Assembly: GCA_963758205.1 (NCBI GenBank)
Contig: CAVWUM010000006.1
Coordinates: forward strand, 992,001 to 1,056,000
Direction of reading: 5' to 3'
Length of the DNA: 64,000 bases
From: Owenweeksia sp963758205
Lineage (GTDB): Bacteria; Bacteroidota; Bacteroidia; Flavobacteriales; Schleiferiaceae
Both the position numbers and the translations under genes were made by a program. Numbering within the stretch: the first letter of the stretch is position 1; each line of letters opens with the position of its first letter. Shown here piece by piece: positions 61,807-64,000 of this stretch. Under the pieces are notes generated by a model that saw nothing but the letters and a program-made list of their open reading frames with translations, searched no databases and was not told the origin of the DNA.

Positions 61807-63581
61807 AACAAGCTGTATTTAAAGGCGGCAAAGGTCAGGAATATCATGGCGTACACCAAGCTAACCGGAATACCAATTCGTATAAAATCATTAAAACTAT
61901 AATTGCCTGCCTCCATCACCATAAGGTTGGTTTGATAGGCAAAAGGAGTGGCAAAGCAGCACGAAGCGGCATAAGCAGCTGTTAAATAAAGGGCCTCCTC
62001 CGGCACTGCCGAGCTAGCGGCAAGGCTAAAAATAACCGGGAATATTATAGTGATAGCCGCCACATTGGTTATGAGGGAGGTAAGCACAAATGTGGAAACA
62101 AACACCACTATAAGGGTAACCAGTGGGCTCCATGATGCGGCCCCTGCAAAAAATATAGTGTTGATGTATTCGGCAGCACCCGTATCAATAAGGGCTTTAC
62201 CCAAGGCTAAGGCAGCCACCAGTATTATCAATAAATCAAGGCTGATGTTCTTTTTGATATTTTCAAGGTCCGTCATCTTGAGTAAGAACTGGGTAAACAG
62301 GATGACCAGCAAACCACCCAACAAACCAAAAATACCGGAGATAATAAGCGCCACACTACCCAGCGCCACTGCTAAAAACGTCCATAGCCTCCAGTTGGGG
62401 AGTTTAGCAGAACGTGTAATGGTATTTACAATCAATAGGTCGTTAGTGCGCGAGCTCCTGTCTCTGAATTCAGCCCCGGCCGTTATCAGCAATAAATCAC
62501 CGGTTCTTAACTCCATTGAACCAATCTTACCACTGATTTTTTCACCAAGGCGGTGGATGCCTATAATAGCTGCATCGTACTTCTCGCGAAAGCTGGTTTC
62601 CTTTACCGTGCGGTGATCGAGGGTACTGTTTTGAGTAACAATGGCTTCAATAATCTCTGCATCATTCTTAAGCTCAAATTTTGATCGATCCTGAAGCTCA
62701 AGCCCTTTTACCTGGTTTATCACCTGTAAGGTATTGGCCATTTCGCCTGCAAACAGTAATACGTCACCGTCCTCTAAAATTTCTGTGGGGCGTACTGGAC
62801 TTATACGCTTATTGCCGCGCACAATTTCGGTAAGGAAAACACTTTCCAAATGTCGAAGACCAGCTTTTTCCACGGTCTTTCCAATAAGTTCCGACCCCTT
62901 CAAAACTCGCGATTCCACAAGGTATTCACGGGCCTTTTCCTCCAAAGATTTTAATATTTCATTATTATCCCTAAGGAGCCATGGCCCCACTAAAAACATA
63001 AAAACCAAACAGCCAGCGGTAACCAACAGTCCCGGCATCAAAAAATCGCCAAACTCTAAAAGCGGGCGACTATTTTCTTGCAGTAAGCCATTGAGCACAA
63101 GGTTTGTAGAAGTACCGATTAAGGTTATCACACCGCCCAGAATGGCACTAAATGAAAGTGGAATTAAAAGTCGTGAAGGATTGATTTTATGTTTTCGCCC
63201 CCACTGGTAAACATAGGGCATCATCATGGCCACCACGGGGGTATTATTCATAACCGAACTTACAGCCGAAACGGAAACACCCATCCTAATTATAAACGAT
63301 CGCTGATTGCCGGCTTTACCAAATAGGTTCTCAAAAAATCCCGCCAGATTTATATGATCATTAATACCAGCGGTAATTATAATTAAGGTAAAGATGGTAA
63401 TAATAGAGGGGTTGGCTATACCTTCAAGAAAATCATCAACACCAATACTACCGCCAAGTACAAGCAGGGCAATGGCGCATAAAAAAACCCATGAGGTTTT
63501 CACCTTATCGGTTACCAGCACCACTATCATTAATAATATAATGCCTAAAACAAATGGTATTTGAAAGCTATCGGCCAGCAT
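61803..63581 (-). CDS. SLC13-family permease, probably sulfate uptake
   Basis: 592-residue ion transporter of the DASS/SLC13 group: about 11-12 helices, with two RCK_C/TrkA-C regulatory domains (about 215-295, 305-380) in the central cytoplasmic loop. Helix motifs include SVMNNTPVVAMMMPYVY and LIPLSFSAILGGVITLIGTSTN, the family's Na+/anion signatures. Direct coupling to cysC, cysD and cysN supports sulfate as substrate. It starts the operon. Confidence 0.9.
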   Translation of the reverse strand: MLADSFQIPFVLGIILLMIVVLVTDKVKTSWVFLCAIALLVLGGSIGVDDFLEGIANPSIITIFTLIIITAGINDHINLAGFFENLFGKAGNQRSFIIRMGVSVSAVSSVMNNTPVVAMMMPYVYQWGRKHKINPSRLLIPLSFSAILGGVITLIGTSTNLVLNGLLQENSRPLLEFGDFLMPGLLVTAGCLVFMFLVGPWLLRDNNEILKSLEEKAREYLVESRVLKGSELIGKTVEKAGLRHLESVFLTEIVRGNKRISPVRPTEILEDGDVLLFAGEMANTLQVINQVKGLELQDRSKFELKNDAEIIEAIVTQNSTLDHRTVKETSFREKYDAAIIGIHRLGEKISGKIGSMELRTGDLLLITAGAEFRDRSSRTNDLLIVNTITRSAKLPNWRLWTFLAVALGSVALIISGIFGLLGGLLVILFTQFLLKMTDLENIKKNISLDLLIILVAALALGKALIDTGAAEYINTIFFAGAASWSPLVTLIVVFVSTFVLTSLITNVAAITIIFPVIFSLAASSAVPEEALYLTAAYAASCCFATPFAYQTNLMVMEAGNYSFNDFIRIGIPVSLVYAMIFLTFAAFKYSLL

Positions 63582-63601
63582 TTATTTTTTGAATGCGGCC
63601 G

Positions 63602-63609
63602 CAAACTTA
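63602..63609 (-). promoter_or_regulatory. candidate -7 element TAAGTTTG of the sulfate operon
   Basis: Exact match to TAnnTTTG, 20 bp before the permease ATG 63581. A clear -33 TTG is missing. Confidence 0.4.
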
Positions 63610-63635
63610 CTAAAAGTCTATTAATCTTATAGGAA

Positions 63636-64000
63636 TTAAATGCTTTTATAAATGCGCTCAATTATTTCCACCACCTTTAGGCCTTCCAAAGCATTGGTAG
63701 TAATGGTATCGCGGCCTTGCAAAACATTTATAACATTAGTAAAAAGCTGATGGTGATTGCTGGCGCTGCCCTTGTAGCCGCCATAATTATTGGGCGGGTT
63801 TGATGGTGGAAGTTCCGGCATCGTATAATCCTTTATATGGCAGTATTCCACTTTCTCCATATACTGGCCGCCAATTTTTACCGTACCATTTTCAGCAATT
63901 ATGGTAAGGCTGCTTTCAAAATTCTGATCCCAGCATGAAGTGGAGAAATTCATAACTCCCATTCCACCATTCACAAAATCAAAACTCACAATTCCGCTGT
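63636..64000 (-). CDS. Gfo/Idh/MocA-family oxidoreductase, 3' part only
   Basis: The frame is open to the right window edge, so the start lies outside. The visible 121 or so residues are the C-terminal beta-sheet domain of a Gfo/Idh/MocA-type NAD(P)-dependent sugar oxidoreductase: MGVMNFSTSCWDQNFESSLT, ENGTVKIGGQYMEKVEY and the family end TNALEGLKVVEIIERIYKS. In this setting it may belong to a sugar-modification gene group that continues beyond the window. GTG 63989 is an internal codon, not a start. Confidence 0.8.
   Translation of the reverse strand, partial: SGIVSFDFVNGGMGVMNFSTSCWDQNFESSLTIIAENGTVKIGGQYMEKVEYCHIKDYTMPELPPSNPPNNYGGYKGSASNHHQLFTNVINVLQGRDTITTNALEGLKVVEIIERIYKSI

Noticed and set aside
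58176..63581. A full assimilatory sulfate reduction operon
   Set aside because: No cysH, cysI or cysJ is in the window; the operon stops at cysN with a terminator. Reduction genes may exist elsewhere, so only the local set is judged.

Overview
The window looks like chromosomal DNA of a Bacteroidota bacterium, most likely a Flavobacteriia-type lineage. Evidence: a type IX secretion C-terminal sorting domain, an exosortase XrtF pair, a RemB/Wzi-like outer-membrane protein, TAnnTTTG-type -7 promoter elements, no consistent Shine-Dalgarno sites, and dispersed intergenic repeats typical of the phylum. The species cannot be named from the sequence. No rRNA, tRNA, CRISPR array or transposase was seen.

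Layout. 1-4.1 kb: comEC and a frameshifted T9SS cargo protein. 4.2-8.2 kb: a five-gene minus-strand operon with a Tat-exported DUF1501-like protein, a c-type-cytochrome-like lipoprotein (CX4CH) and three other lipoproteins; it resembles a reduced form of the planctomycete cytochrome/DUF1549/DUF1501 modules. 8.3-19.4 kb: mixed housekeeping and small genes (HAD phosphatase, FemAB-like and deacetylase genes, MORN protein, RadC, YceI, SPFH operon with a 48-residue ribbon-helix-helix gene, a broken GxxExxY gene inside inverted repeats, YdeI-like and DUF4256 genes, an orphan Imm8-like immunity gene beside a fossil hlyD end). 19.4-24 kb: a MacAB-like ABC exporter. 24-58 kb: a long, almost entirely minus-strand exopolysaccharide/capsule locus. 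58-63.6 kb: sulfate permease, cysC, cysD and cysN. The right edge cuts a Gfo/Idh/MocA oxidoreductase.

How it fits together. The permease and CysDNC should make PAPS from external sulfate. Four separate sulfotransferases lie inside the adjacent polysaccharide locus, and no PAPS reductase is visible. I infer that the window encodes a sulfated, uronic-acid- and amino-sugar-containing surface polysaccharide. UDP-GlcNAc 4-epimerase plus a TviB/WbpO-type dehydrogenase, a UDP-glucuronate 4-epimerase, and a PglF/PglE/PglD/PglC-like bacillosamine set supply and prime sugars. Five or more glycosyltransferases, Wzx, a polymerase, Wza, a Wzc tyrosine kinase with a 12x Gly-Tyr tail, and a Wzi/RemB protein build and export it. 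N-deacetylase, GNAT and ATP-grasp enzymes may decorate it.

Sequence quality. Eight single-base indels break otherwise conserved genes (about 3674, 16325, 33827, 38879, 39028, 53467, 53519 and 61737). Each broken gene becomes exactly divisible by three when its indels are corrected, and most are one-base insertions. This points to residual assembly error rather than gene decay.
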